Origin: Deltaproteobacteria bacterium
GTDB taxonomy: Bacteria; Desulfobacterota; Desulfobacteria; Desulfobacterales; Desulfatirhabdiaceae
Assembly: GCA_016219185.1 (NCBI GenBank)
Contig: JACRBZ010000073.1
Span: 36,180 to 100,179 of the forward strand
Reading direction: 5' to 3'
Length of the DNA stretch: 64,000 bases
A program made the position numbers and the translations under genes. Below, piece after piece: positions 10,467-19,981 of the stretch. The stretch's first letter is position 1. Each line of letters opens with the position of its first letter. Under the pieces are notes generated by a model. It was given only the letters and a program-made list of their open reading frames with translations, made no database searches and was not told the origin of the DNA.

Positions 10467-11711
10467 ATGTCACATCAACAGTTACCATTCATTTCAGCCG
10501 GGAATGAACATCGCTTGTCTCGCCGCCGGTTTCTTGCAATGGGTGCTAAATTCGCCCTGATGGCCGGTGGTTGTCATCTCTTACCCGGCGGTTGGCCGGC
10601 TTCAGCCGATTCGGATGATCCTCCCGAAGCCCGTTACTGGGCTGGATCGGTTGGAGAAAAGGCAGACTGCCTGGCCTGCCACGCTCCGAATGAGGCGCCA
10701 AAAGATCTTTTGGCCGAAAAAGACTACCACCGGAAGCAGCCGATCGTAAAGTGCCTGTTGTGCGCCCAGGGGTGTGTGCTGAAAAACGGGGAGCGGGGCC
10801 GGTGCCGGGCAAGGATCAATCAGAACGGCGTCTTGAAAAGCCTGGTCTATGGCCATCCCGCGGCCATTCATGTCGACCCCATTGAAAAAAAGCCGTTTTA
10901 TCATTTTCTGCCCGGCTCAAACGCGTTTTCCCTGGGAACGGCCGGATGCCCGCTGAGTTGCCGGTTCTGCCAGAACTGGGAGATATCCCAGGCCAGGCCT
11001 GAAGATATCCGCACATCGGTTTATTCTCCCGAAGAAATCGTTTCTTCATCCGCCCGGAAACACTGTCCCGTCATTGCGTTCACCTACAATGAGCCCACGG
11101 TTTTTATCGAATACCTCACGGATATAGCCCGCCAGGGCCGGAAACAGCGGATGAAAAGCGTGCTGGTTAGCTGCGGATTCATGAACCCCCGGCCGCTGGA
11201 TGAGATGTGCGAGGTTCTGGATGCAATCAAGATCGACCTGAAGGGCTTCAGTCCGGATTTTTATCGCGATGTCTGCCGGGCGGAACTGGACCCGGTACTG
11301 CGCAGCATCAAAGCGATTTCGAAAAAAAAGGTTCATCTGGAAATCGTTAACCTGGTTGTACCCACCTTAAACGATTCCCCTGCCATGATGACCCGCCTGA
11401 TCGAGTGGGTGGCCGGTGAAATCGGCCCGGATGTGCCGGTGCATTTCACCCGGTTCCATCCGGCTTACCAGATGCTGCAACTGCCCCCGACACCGGTTTC
11501 AACCCTGGAAATGGCCTATGAAACCGCAAAGTCAAAAGGCCTTCACTATCCCTACGTGGGAAATGTGCCGTCACACCCGGGAAACCACACCTATTGTCCG
11601 TCATGCGGCAAAATAGTCGTGGAACGGACCGGGTTTTTTGTTCTGTCCAACCGGACCCTGAACGGTAAGTGCCCGTTTTGCGGCAGGGTCATTTCCGGCG
11701 TCTGGTCCTGA
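10467..11711 (+). CDS. amrS: AmmeMemoRadiSam-system radical SAM enzyme (AmrS), Tat-signal form
   Basis: SRRRFLAMG twin-arginine signal, CLACH motif, CLLCAQGCVLKNGERGRCRAR, radical SAM CPLSCRFCQNW. Confidence 0.9.
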   Translation: MSHQQLPFISAGNEHRLSRRRFLAMGAKFALMAGGCHLLPGGWPASADSDDPPEARYWAGSVGEKADCLACHAPNEAPKDLLAEKDYHRKQPIVKCLLCAQGCVLKNGERGRCRARINQNGVLKSLVYGHPAAIHVDPIEKKPFYHFLPGSNAFSLGTAGCPLSCRFCQNWEISQARPEDIRTSVYSPEEIVSSSARKHCPVIAFTYNEPTVFIEYLTDIARQGRKQRMKSVLVSCGFMNPRPLDEMCEVLDAIKIDLKGFSPDFYRDVCRAELDPVLRSIKAISKKKVHLEIVNLVVPTLNDSPAMMTRLIEWVAGEIGPDVPVHFTRFHPAYQMLQLPPTPVSTLEMAYETAKSKGLHYPYVGNVPSHPGNHTYCPSCGKIVVERTGFFVLSNRTLNGKCPFCGRVISGVWS

Positions 11712-11730
11712 AAACCAGGGGAGGTGCACC

Positions 11731-13242
11731 ATGATGTGGTTTCGATGGCTCTTTATCCTGTTGGCGTTCTGCGGGGCACAATCGGTGGACTGCGCCGCCG
11801 AGAGCCCTTTTGTCCGTCCCGCGGTCATGGCCGGAAAATTCTATCCTGAAGATACTGGCCGGCTTTCCGCCGTTATCGATGCCATGATGCGCGATGCGGT
11901 TACCCCCGAGATGGAAGTGCCCGTGGCACTGGTGGTCCCCCATGCCGGGTATACGTACTCGGGTCAGATCTGTGCGGATGCGTTCATGCTGGCTTCCCGT
12001 TTTTCGTTCGATCGAATCGTTATCCTGGGGACCAATCACACGGCCTCGGATTTTCAAGGCATCTCCATCTTCGATACGGGTGAATTCGAGACCCCGCTGG
12101 GCCGGATTCCGGTCGATGAAGAAATTGCCAAAAAACTTCTTTCAGCAGGAAAGCCCGTGACAGCAGATCGCAGGGTTCATCTGCGGGAGCATTCGATAGA
12201 AGTGATCCTGCCTTTCATCCAGAAAGTATTTCCAAAGGCAAAAATTATTCCCGTCATCATCGGCGAGCCAAATATCGACATGTGCAAATGGTTCGGGGGC
12301 ATTCTTGCCGATGCGATACGGGAGAAAAACACCCTTATCATTGCCAGTTCGGATTTGTCGCATTACCCGGGTTACAGCGACGCAACCGAAGTGGACCGCC
12401 GCATCCTGAATGCCATGATGCGGCTTGATCCCGGTGCGCTTCTGGCAGAAGTTCGGCACCAGGAGGGCCTCAAAATCCGAAATCTGGCGACCACTGCCTG
12501 CGGACTCGGGCCGATTCTGACTGCAATGGCCGCGGCCCGGTCCCTGGACGCGGACTGCGGCAGGGTCATCAGTCATGCCAATTCCGGTGATACCACGCTT
12601 GGCGACCGCTCCCGGGTGGTCGGCTATGCTGCCGTGTCCTTTTGCCGGGCATCCCGGTCCTGCGGCGAACCCATGACTGCCGGAACCCAGGTCCAGGCGC
12701 CGGCTTTGACCGGCGAGCAGAAACAGGTGCTGCTTTCCTTTGCTCGGAAAACCATTCAGGAGTACCTGGAAACCGAAACCACGCCGCTGTTCAGGCGGGA
12801 TGATCCCGCTTTTCTGGAAAAACAGGGCGCGTTCGTCACGCTGAAAAAACACGGCGAACTTCGCGGGTGCATCGGCAACATGACACCGGATCTGCCCTTG
12901 TACCAGGTCGTCGGCCGGATGGCTCTGTCCTCGGCGCTTCATGACTCCAGATTTCCCCGGCTTTCCCTGTCTGAGCTAAAGGATGTAAAGATCGAGATCT
13001 CTGCTTTAACGCCCTATCAAAGGGTCGATTCGGTGGACCAGATCCGGATCGGGCAAGATGGGGTCATGCTGAAGCGCTCCGGCCGCTCAGCGGTTTTTCT
13101 GCCCCAGGTGGCGCCGGAGCAGGGCTGGACCCGGAATGAAATGCTGGACAACCTGTGCCGCAAAGCCGGGCTTTCGTCGGATTGTTGGAAAGAGGGCGCT
13201 GAATTTGACACTTTCCAGGCAATCATCTTCAGTGAACCGTGA
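11731..13242 (+). CDS. AmmeMemoRadiSam system: AmrB (Memo)-AmrA (AMMECR1) fusion with N-terminal signal peptide
   Basis: Memo motifs (PHAGYTYSGQICADAF, GTNHTASD, SSDLSHYPGY) followed by AMMECR1 motif (FVTLKKHGELRGCIGNM); hydrophobic N-terminus FRWLFILLAFCGAQSVDCAAE. Confidence 0.9.
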   Translation: MMWFRWLFILLAFCGAQSVDCAAESPFVRPAVMAGKFYPEDTGRLSAVIDAMMRDAVTPEMEVPVALVVPHAGYTYSGQICADAFMLASRFSFDRIVILGTNHTASDFQGISIFDTGEFETPLGRIPVDEEIAKKLLSAGKPVTADRRVHLREHSIEVILPFIQKVFPKAKIIPVIIGEPNIDMCKWFGGILADAIREKNTLIIASSDLSHYPGYSDATEVDRRILNAMMRLDPGALLAEVRHQEGLKIRNLATTACGLGPILTAMAAARSLDADCGRVISHANSGDTTLGDRSRVVGYAAVSFCRASRSCGEPMTAGTQVQAPALTGEQKQVLLSFARKTIQEYLETETTPLFRRDDPAFLEKQGAFVTLKKHGELRGCIGNMTPDLPLYQVVGRMALSSALHDSRFPRLSLSELKDVKIEISALTPYQRVDSVDQIRIGQDGVMLKRSGRSAVFLPQVAPEQGWTRNEMLDNLCRKAGLSSDCWKEGAEFDTFQAIIFSEP

Positions 13243-15490
13243 TCCCTCGGATCCGGACATCTTAAAGGCAGTTCATCCAACCGGCAGTTCCCGTTCAGGG
13301 ATCTCCAGGCTGGACCCGGTTTTGTTCGGGATCGGATCGGTCTCGGTACTGGGCCAGGTGGTTCTCTTTCGGGAATGGATGGTTGCCGGTTACGGGGTGG
13401 AGCTCATCTGTGTCCTGGCCCTGGGCGCATGGCTGCTCCTGAACGCCTCGGGCGTTTTCCTGGCTGCTTCGGGACGGGGTCCGAATCTGTCCGTTGCGCT
13501 GTTTCTGGCAGGTCTTGGGGTCTTGGCCGATGTGGTTTTCATCCGGTCGCTTCGGAACTTTGCGGGCCTTCCTCCGGGGACTTATCTTCCGCTGACTGTC
13601 TTCATCCCGGCCGTTGTTGTGTCCCTGCTGCCGCTTTGCCTGTTTCTGGGCGCGGCCTTTCAGCGGGCCGCGGATCTTGGGGCGCGGCATGGCCGCACCC
13701 TGGCCCGCGCCTATGCCGTGGAATGCTCGGGCAGTGTATTCGGCGGCCTTTTATCCGCCCTGATGCTGTATTGGGGCATTCAGAACGTGGTCCAGGCCAT
13801 CGTCTGCGCGGCCATTACGATCGCGGCTGCAATTCTGGCCGCGGAGATAATCCCTGGAAGAGGCTATGGTCGTCCGGGCGTGTCTGCCTTGAAGTGGCTT
13901 TTAGCGGCCATATCCCTGGTCGCCTTGATGGCAGGTTCCGACAAGCTGGACCAGGCCATGACCCGGTGGAACCATCCCGAGTTGATGGAAAGTCTGGATT
14001 CCGGATATGGCAGGCTCACAGTGACCCGTAGTCAGGGCCAGACGGTGCTGTATCAAAACGATGTCCTGATCGCCGACACCCAGTCCGCCAGCGCCGAGGA
14101 ACTGGTCCATCTGGCCTGCCTTCAGCATCCGGATCCCCGGCAGGTGCTGATTCTGGAAGGCTCTGCCGAAGGGCTTGCCGCGGAGGCGGCCAGACACCGG
14201 CCGGATCGAATCGATCAAGTTGAAATCGATCCTGCCCTGATCCGCTTGACCCGGAAGTACATGGCAGCGGATTCACTGGAGTTAGGCCCGCAGGTCAATA
14301 TTCACCCCCATATTCAGGACCCGCGCCAGTATCTGAGATCGGATCAGACTTATGATCTGATTATTTCAGGCTGCGCCGAACCGTCGACCGCCCTGGCCAA
14401 CCGGTTTTTTACCCGGACGTTTTTCAAGGCGTGCCGGGCGCGCCTGGCGCCCGGAGGAATTCTGGGTTTCCGGCTGAATTCATCGGAAAACTTCTGGTCT
14501 CCGGCATTGGCGTACCGGAATGCGTCGGTTGTAGCCGCGCTTGACTCCGTGTTCCCGCATGTCCTGGTGCTTCCGGGAAGCGTCAACGTGGTGCTGGCGT
14601 CTCAGTCCGCCCTTGTGACCGATCCGCGGATCCTGATCGCGCGATACCGGGACCGGGATCTGAAAACGCGGCTGGTGACGCCGCCCTACATCGAGTATGT
14701 TCTGTCCAATGATAGGCGTGATGAGATCGGCCGTATTCTTGCCGCCCAGGATGCTCCTCCGAACACGGACGATCGGCCGGTCTGCTATCCACTGACAACC
14801 TGGATATGGCTTTCAAAGCTGATCCCGGTTCTGGCCTATCAAAACATCTCCGGCTGGATTCAGGCAGTGCTCCGGTATGAATGGATCGCGGTGTTTTTTA
14901 TCATTCTTGTTTGTGGCATCGGAATGAACCGATTGGCTGCAAGCGGCGTTTCTTTGGCTTATGCAGCCGCAGGCTTTGCGGGGTTTGGCGGGATGGTGCT
15001 GGAAAGCGCCATGATGCTCCATTACCAGACGCAGAGCGGTGCCCTATATCAAAACATGGGGATACTGTTCATGGCATTCATGCTCGGCATGAGCGCGGGG
15101 GCCGTGGCGACGTTGAACCTGATGAGCCGTTTCAGGGGCCGATCCGTTTCCCGGTCCGTGGACGGCCTGCTGTTTTTTATGCAGGCTGCTGTATGCCTGG
15201 GATGGATGGGGATGCAACTTTTTAGCGATGCGCCGGGTCTTTTCCCAATGGCTGCGCTGCTGGCAGTTGCCGGTTTCGGGGTATCGGCCATATTCACCCG
15301 CTATGCATACGAATCCGGTCATCCGCGGCCCCTTTATGCGGCCGATGTCGCAGGAGGTGGCATCGGCGCCCTTGTCTGCGGGATATTGCTTTTCCCACTG
15401 CTGGGCTTAAGCCGGACTGTCTTTCTGCTGGCGGGAATGTCCATTGCTGCAGGTGTCGGGGTTGCGCTGTCAGGCCGGCATCAATCTTGA
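13232..15490 (+). CDS. Spermidine synthase-like membrane protein (start uncertain; GTG at 13232 proposed)
   Basis: Multiple TM helices flanking a soluble spermidine-synthase-like core (LILEGSAEGLAAEAARHRPDRIDQVEIDPALIRL). Confidence 0.75.
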   Translation: MNRDPSDPDILKAVHPTGSSRSGISRLDPVLFGIGSVSVLGQVVLFREWMVAGYGVELICVLALGAWLLLNASGVFLAASGRGPNLSVALFLAGLGVLADVVFIRSLRNFAGLPPGTYLPLTVFIPAVVVSLLPLCLFLGAAFQRAADLGARHGRTLARAYAVECSGSVFGGLLSALMLYWGIQNVVQAIVCAAITIAAAILAAEIIPGRGYGRPGVSALKWLLAAISLVALMAGSDKLDQAMTRWNHPELMESLDSGYGRLTVTRSQGQTVLYQNDVLIADTQSASAEELVHLACLQHPDPRQVLILEGSAEGLAAEAARHRPDRIDQVEIDPALIRLTRKYMAADSLELGPQVNIHPHIQDPRQYLRSDQTYDLIISGCAEPSTALANRFFTRTFFKACRARLAPGGILGFRLNSSENFWSPALAYRNASVVAALDSVFPHVLVLPGSVNVVLASQSALVTDPRILIARYRDRDLKTRLVTPPYIEYVLSNDRRDEIGRILAAQDAPPNTDDRPVCYPLTTWIWLSKLIPVLAYQNISGWIQAVLRYEWIAVFFIILVCGIGMNRLAASGVSLAYAAAGFAGFGGMVLESAMMLHYQTQSGALYQNMGILFMAFMLGMSAGAVATLNLMSRFRGRSVSRSVDGLLFFMQAAVCLGWMGMQLFSDAPGLFPMAALLAVAGFGVSAIFTRYAYESGHPRPLYAADVAGGGIGALVCGILLFPLLGLSRTVFLLAGMSIAAGVGVALSGRHQS

Positions 15491-15535
15491 CAGAAAGCTG
15501 CATCCGGCAAACACTCCGCTGGAAAAACCCCAAAT

Positions 15536-15619
15536 GGGTTCAATAAAATCACACCGATAACCCGTTCAGCCAATTCAAAAAGAAAGTTGACGCATTACTC
15601 GCTTTACTGTATCAAAATT
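15536..15619. repeat. Repeat A, copy 1 (partner at 22164..22250)
   Basis: gggttcaataaaatcacaccgataacccgttcagccaattcaaaaagaaagttgacgcattactcgctttactgtatcaaaatt vs gggctcaatgaaatcataaccatcatccgtccatgccaattcaaaaaagaaacattgacgcattacccgctttgctgtatcaaaatt. Confidence 0.8.
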
Positions 15620-15771
15620 TCCGTGAACATGGCGTTCCGCATTTCCGTCCTTTTTTCAGGTCCGTAAAAGCTGACAAACATGGTTACGGCATCAGTTGGA
15701 CCGATGATCTTGATTTAAGTGAATCTGAACTATGGTTGAACGGGGTTATGGCCGACCAACAGATTCTATGA
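15619..15771 (+). pseudogene. Remnant of a DUF4160/DUF2442-type gene pair
   Basis: FREHGVPHFRPFFRSVKADKHGYGISWTDDLDLSESELWLNGVMADQQIL; resembles HGVSHFHAIYGEF (27022 gene) joined to DPGGYGISWSDDIDLSEYELWTNG (27284 gene). Confidence 0.6.
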
Positions 15772-15838
15772 TCAACTGGGATGTGGAAATTCGGATAAAC
15801 TCCATGATCCATTGATGTGGATGGTGCCACTCTGAAGC

Positions 15839-16345
15839 ATGAGTCCGCTCACTGATAAATCCAACGAGGAACCAGACGTGAAAATAAGACCATTTCAATT
15901 GCCGGATCAAAAAAGCGTTGTGGATCTCTGGATCAAATGCGGGCTTGTTGTATCACACAATAACCCCATCCTGGACATTGAACGCAAGATGATGGTTAAT
16001 CCCGAATGGTTTTTGGTTGGTGAAATTGACGGTGACGTGATTGCAACATGCATGGCTGGGTTCGAAGGTCATCGGGGCTGGATCAACTATTTGGCCGTCA
16101 GGCCGGATTTACAGGGACATGGATTTGGCAAAATGATTATGGAGCGTGTAGAGGTAATGCTCAAAGCTGTCGGATGCCCAAAGATCAATTTGCAGATTCG
16201 GTCTACCAATCAGATTGTCATCAGTTTCTACGAAAGTTTAGGGTACAGGCAGGATCCTGTGGTAAGTATGGGTAAGCGGCTGATACCTGATAATCCGTGC
16301 CCTGATGAACAAGGCGGTGCGCCGGAGCCGCTGGCCAGTGTTTGA
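15839..16345 (+). CDS. GNAT family N-acetyltransferase
   Basis: IDGDVIATCMAGFEGHRGWINYLAVRPDLQGHGFGKMIMERVE...FYESLGYRQD acetyl-CoA binding pattern. Confidence 0.88.
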   Translation: MSPLTDKSNEEPDVKIRPFQLPDQKSVVDLWIKCGLVVSHNNPILDIERKMMVNPEWFLVGEIDGDVIATCMAGFEGHRGWINYLAVRPDLQGHGFGKMIMERVEVMLKAVGCPKINLQIRSTNQIVISFYESLGYRQDPVVSMGKRLIPDNPCPDEQGGAPEPLASV

Positions 16346-16381
16346 ATCGGAGATTAATAGTATCGCAGCAATTCATTATCG

Positions 16382-16472
16382 TTGTAAAACAGCTCATGCT
16401 TTCACATGGGAAGACATAATCTGCCTCGTTTAGATATGGAAAATGAACGTAAGTATGACAATCGGAATCAAT
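16382..16472. repeat. Repeat B, copy 1: 91-bp duplicate of the mntH 5' region
   Basis: ttgtaaaacagctcatgctttcacatgggaag...atggaaaatgaacgtaagtatgacaatcggaatcaat; about 7 mismatches over 91 bp to 19891..19981 by hand alignment. Confidence 0.88.
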
Positions 16473-16476
16473 AGAA

Positions 16477-16807
16477 TTGGGGGTCTGACCAGGACAAGGA
16501 ATTGAATTCTTAATGAATTATATAAAAGAGAAGAGGTAAAAAGAGCCTTAGAATGCCCATTTTACCCCCCTAAAGAAGGTTCTAAGCAAACACGGATGCC
16601 GAGAGCCATTCGCTAATTCCTTCCAATTCAAGTTTGGTCTTGGCTGGGAGAGAATAACAGACGTGGATCAGCATCAACTTGTTGATGTTCAAGTACCTTA
16701 TAACTATCATTTTGACCTCGAAAAGTGGCTTTTAAGGCGATAAATAGGCCTGAAATGGAACGTTTATCCTGATATTTAAAGGAGTTGATCTGGTCAGCCC
16801 CCCCCAA
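16477..16807. mobile_element. Putative small element bounded by imperfect inverted repeats
   Basis: Left ttgggggtctgaccag (16477..16492), right ctggtcagccccccccaa (16790..16807); no intact ORF inside. Confidence 0.35.
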
Positions 16808-16820
16808 AAAAAAACTTACC

Positions 16821-16847
16821 CAGAAGCCACTGAGCCACTGGTTAGGC
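16821..16847 (+). other. Integron recombination-site-like sequence, copy 1
   Basis: cagaagccactgagccactgGTTAGGC, 23/27 identical to 22681..22707 and ending in the GTTRRRY core. Confidence 0.5.
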
Positions 16848-16864
16848 GGCATTAAGGACCCCAC

Positions 16865-17971
16865 ATGAAGAGAATCGCGTTGATCCTTGCAGTCATCCTT
16901 GTAGCGCTGACTGCCTACCTGAGCCTATGGCCGGTGCCAGTTGATCCAGTGTGCTGGAAAGCCCCAACTGCGCCCGGGTACACCGGCTTGCATGCCGTTA
17001 ACAACAAGCTTGCCGGGCTGAAGGTAATCTCGCTCGGTGCTGAATCGGGCCCGGAGCACATCGTTCTGGCCAAGGACGGCAAGCTCTACGCTGCCGTCAC
17101 TCACGGCAATATACTGCGCATGAACGCCGACGGTACGGCGCAGGAAGTCTTCGTTAATACTGGCGGGCGCGTACTGGGCTTCGACTTCGACGCCACTGGC
17201 AATCTGATCGCAGCCGACGCCCACAAAGGCCTGTTGTCTATCAGTCCGGACCGCCAGATAACCGTACTAGCCGACAAGGTGGGAGACGACCCCATCCGCT
17301 TTGCCGATGCCGTGGTGGTGGCAGCCAACGGAAAGATTTACTTCAGCGACGCTTCGACTCGCTTTGCAGCCATCAGGGGCGTCATTGGCAGCGACGCCGT
17401 CAACGCCAGCCTTCTCGACGTCATTGAACAGTCGGCGACCGGACGCATTCTGGAGTACGACCCGGCGGCCAAGACCACACGCATCGTTGTAAGGGGCCTG
17501 AGCTTTGCGAACGGCGTGGCACTTAGCCGCGACGAGAGAACACTGTTCGTCGTCGAGACCGGCAGGTACCGCGTGTGGAAGATCGACGTCACGGCCACGA
17601 ACCTGGATATCGCCCTGGGTGCGCCCCAGGCCACCGTGTTGCTTGACAACCTGCCAGGCTTTCCGGACAATCTGATGCGCGGACTGGACGGCAAGATTTG
17701 GCTGGGGCTTCCGGTGCCACGATCGGCGAAACTGGATGGCTGGGCGGAAAAGCCCTTTATGCGCAAGCTGATGCTGCGGCTGCCGAGCGCCATGATGCCC
17801 GCAATACCGCCTTACGGGCACGCGATCGCCTTCACGGAGGATGGAAAGGTGGTCGCAGACCTCCAAGACCCGACGGGCGCTTTTCCGAATGTCACCGGAA
17901 TCACCGAAACTGCCGACCGGCTCTATGTGCAGAACCTCAACACGCAAGGTTTGGGCTGGCTGGCGCGCTGA
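16865..17971 (+). CDS. SMP-30/gluconolactonase/strictosidine synthase-like beta-propeller protein
   Basis: N-terminal hydrophobic anchor; ILEYDPAAKTTRIVVRGLSFANGVALSRDERTLFVVETGRYRVWK motif. Confidence 0.82.
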   Translation: MKRIALILAVILVALTAYLSLWPVPVDPVCWKAPTAPGYTGLHAVNNKLAGLKVISLGAESGPEHIVLAKDGKLYAAVTHGNILRMNADGTAQEVFVNTGGRVLGFDFDATGNLIAADAHKGLLSISPDRQITVLADKVGDDPIRFADAVVVAANGKIYFSDASTRFAAIRGVIGSDAVNASLLDVIEQSATGRILEYDPAAKTTRIVVRGLSFANGVALSRDERTLFVVETGRYRVWKIDVTATNLDIALGAPQATVLLDNLPGFPDNLMRGLDGKIWLGLPVPRSAKLDGWAEKPFMRKLMLRLPSAMMPAIPPYGHAIAFTEDGKVVADLQDPTGAFPNVTGITETADRLYVQNLNTQGLGWLAR

Positions 17972-18020
17972 TGGTACGCCCCTGGCGTCGGAATGAAGAA
18001 CCGGAATCTATCTTAAGAAA

Positions 18021-19835
18021 GTGAAACCCATGCGTTTGTCGAGATTTTTAAAAGGGTCATGGAAACCGACTCTATTGAGCCTGTTTCTTCTGGTGGCGTC
18101 CATTTCGTATGCAGCTCTTCCCGAAGCGTTGGAAGCGCTGGCACCCGATTTGATATTGATTAATGGCAAGATTGTCACTGTGGACAAGGATTTTTCGATT
18201 CAGCAGGCTGTTGCGGTCAAGAATCAGGGAATCATTGCCGTCGGCAGGAGCCGGGATATACAGCAACTGGCCGGCAGTAAAACCAGAGTCATCGATCTGA
18301 AGGGGAAAACTGTTCTTCCCGGCATCAATGACGCGCACACTCATTTTCTGGGGTTCGGTCTTTCCAGACCTCCGGCGGCTCTGGATGTCAGTTCAGCCAG
18401 CGTAAAATCGATTGCCGAGATTGCGGTGATGGCGGGAAGACGCGCCAAAGAGGTAAAACCCGGAGAGTGGATCAGCGGTTCCGGGTGGGATGAAGGCTAT
18501 CTGAAAGAGTGTCTGGAAGATCCCGGCGTCAGACATCCCACCTGCTGGGATATTGACAAGCAAACTCCCGACAACCCGGTCTGTCTGGTTGATTTTTCCG
18601 GTCATAACACCTGGTGTAACAGCAAAGCACTGGAACTGGCAAAGGTCACAAAAAATACGCCTGATCCAACCGGAGGAGAAATTGTCCGTGATTCCAAAAC
18701 AGGCGAACCCACCGGATTTTTCAAGGAAAACGCACAGCCTCTGGTCAGGTCCCTGATTCCTCCGCCATCAAAGGATCAACAGATTGAAGCGTTGACCGTT
18801 GCCATGCGGGAAATGACAGCCATGGGAGTTACCAGCATCACTGATGCCAGTGTCTCCCCGGAACTCTGGAGTCTGTACAGTGATTTCTATCGAAAAACGT
18901 TTAAAGAGGGCAAGTGGACTATCCGCGTGAACCTTCTGTTGAACTGGAGCGGTGATGGGGCGGCCGCCGGCAAGGCTGATTTAGAAAAAGCATTTGCATC
19001 AGTAGGCTTAAGTACCGGCTTTGGAGATAACTGGTTGAGAGTAGCCGGAGCCAAGATAGTTGCCGATGGCATTCCTTTAACAAAAACCGCCTGGATGTTC
19101 GATGAGTATGTGGGAGGAGGCACAGGGGGTCTGGCAATCAAAGGGGAGACAGAACAGCACCAGTATGATGCGCTGATTGAGATGATCCGGTTTCTGAATA
19201 GAAAACGAATGCAGATCGGAGTTCATAGCTGTGGTGATCGGGCAGTCAGCGCCAGTGTCGATGGATTTGTAAAGGCACTGCGGGAAGACCCCTGGGATGC
19301 CCGGCATTATGTGATCCACGCCGATTTCGTGAAACCGTCGGATTTGCAGACAATGGCGGAATATGACATTGGCGTGTGTACCCAGAACCAGATCATGTCG
19401 AAAATTATTGAATTCATGGGCAACATTGCGGGACCTGAAAAATCCGCCAATCAGTGGCCGCTGGGTGATTTTAACAAAGCCGGCGTTTGGGTGACCCAGA
19501 GTTCAGATACACCGGTGGTTATCCCGAACTGGAAACAGGGGATGGAAAACTGTCTGCTGAGAGAGTCCATGGCGTCAGGCAAAGTATTTGGCCCGCGTCA
19601 CAGGATTCCAATCAAAGAGGCTATTCGGCAGTATACCATCAACAGCGCCTATCAGGATCATCAGGAGGATATCAAAGGCTCCATCGAACCCGGCAAGTTG
19701 GCCGACTTCGTGGTGCTTGGCGAGGATATTCTGACCATCGATCCACACAAGATCAGCGGTATTCCTGTCCTGATGACCATCGTGAGCGGAAAAATCGTTT
19801 TCAGCACTGACAAGAGCATCGTCACCTTGAAGTAG
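18021..19835 (+). CDS. Amidohydrolase (YtcJ-like), secreted
   Basis: Signal-peptide-like N-terminus; VLPGINDAHTHFLGFG, QIGVHSCGDRAVSASVDGF, SSDTPV, EPGKLADFVVL. Confidence 0.88.
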   Translation: MKPMRLSRFLKGSWKPTLLSLFLLVASISYAALPEALEALAPDLILINGKIVTVDKDFSIQQAVAVKNQGIIAVGRSRDIQQLAGSKTRVIDLKGKTVLPGINDAHTHFLGFGLSRPPAALDVSSASVKSIAEIAVMAGRRAKEVKPGEWISGSGWDEGYLKECLEDPGVRHPTCWDIDKQTPDNPVCLVDFSGHNTWCNSKALELAKVTKNTPDPTGGEIVRDSKTGEPTGFFKENAQPLVRSLIPPPSKDQQIEALTVAMREMTAMGVTSITDASVSPELWSLYSDFYRKTFKEGKWTIRVNLLLNWSGDGAAAGKADLEKAFASVGLSTGFGDNWLRVAGAKIVADGIPLTKTAWMFDEYVGGGTGGLAIKGETEQHQYDALIEMIRFLNRKRMQIGVHSCGDRAVSASVDGFVKALREDPWDARHYVIHADFVKPSDLQTMAEYDIGVCTQNQIMSKIIEFMGNIAGPEKSANQWPLGDFNKAGVWVTQSSDTPVVIPNWKQGMENCLLRESMASGKVFGPRHRIPIKEAIRQYTINSAYQDHQEDIKGSIEPGKLADFVVLGEDILTIDPHKISGIPVLMTIVSGKIVFSTDKSIVTLK

Positions 19836-19890
19836 GGAAACCATAAGGTAGCCGATTTATTGCTTTAGGATGCGTGAGCCAGGGAAGTCC

Positions 19891-19981
19891 TTGTAAAACA
19901 GCTCATGCTTTCACATGAGAAGATATAATCCGCCGCATTTAGATATGGAAAATGAACATAAGCATGACAATCGGAATCAAT
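19891..19981. repeat. Repeat B, copy 2, overlapping the mntH start
   Basis: Partner of 16382..16472; contains the likely mntH ATG at 19945. Confidence 0.88.

Noticed and set aside
16865-17971. SMP-30 gene as a complete integron cassette
   Set aside because: Has an upstream core-like site, but no attC or complementary R'' (CCGCCTAAC) was found after its stop or after the next gene.
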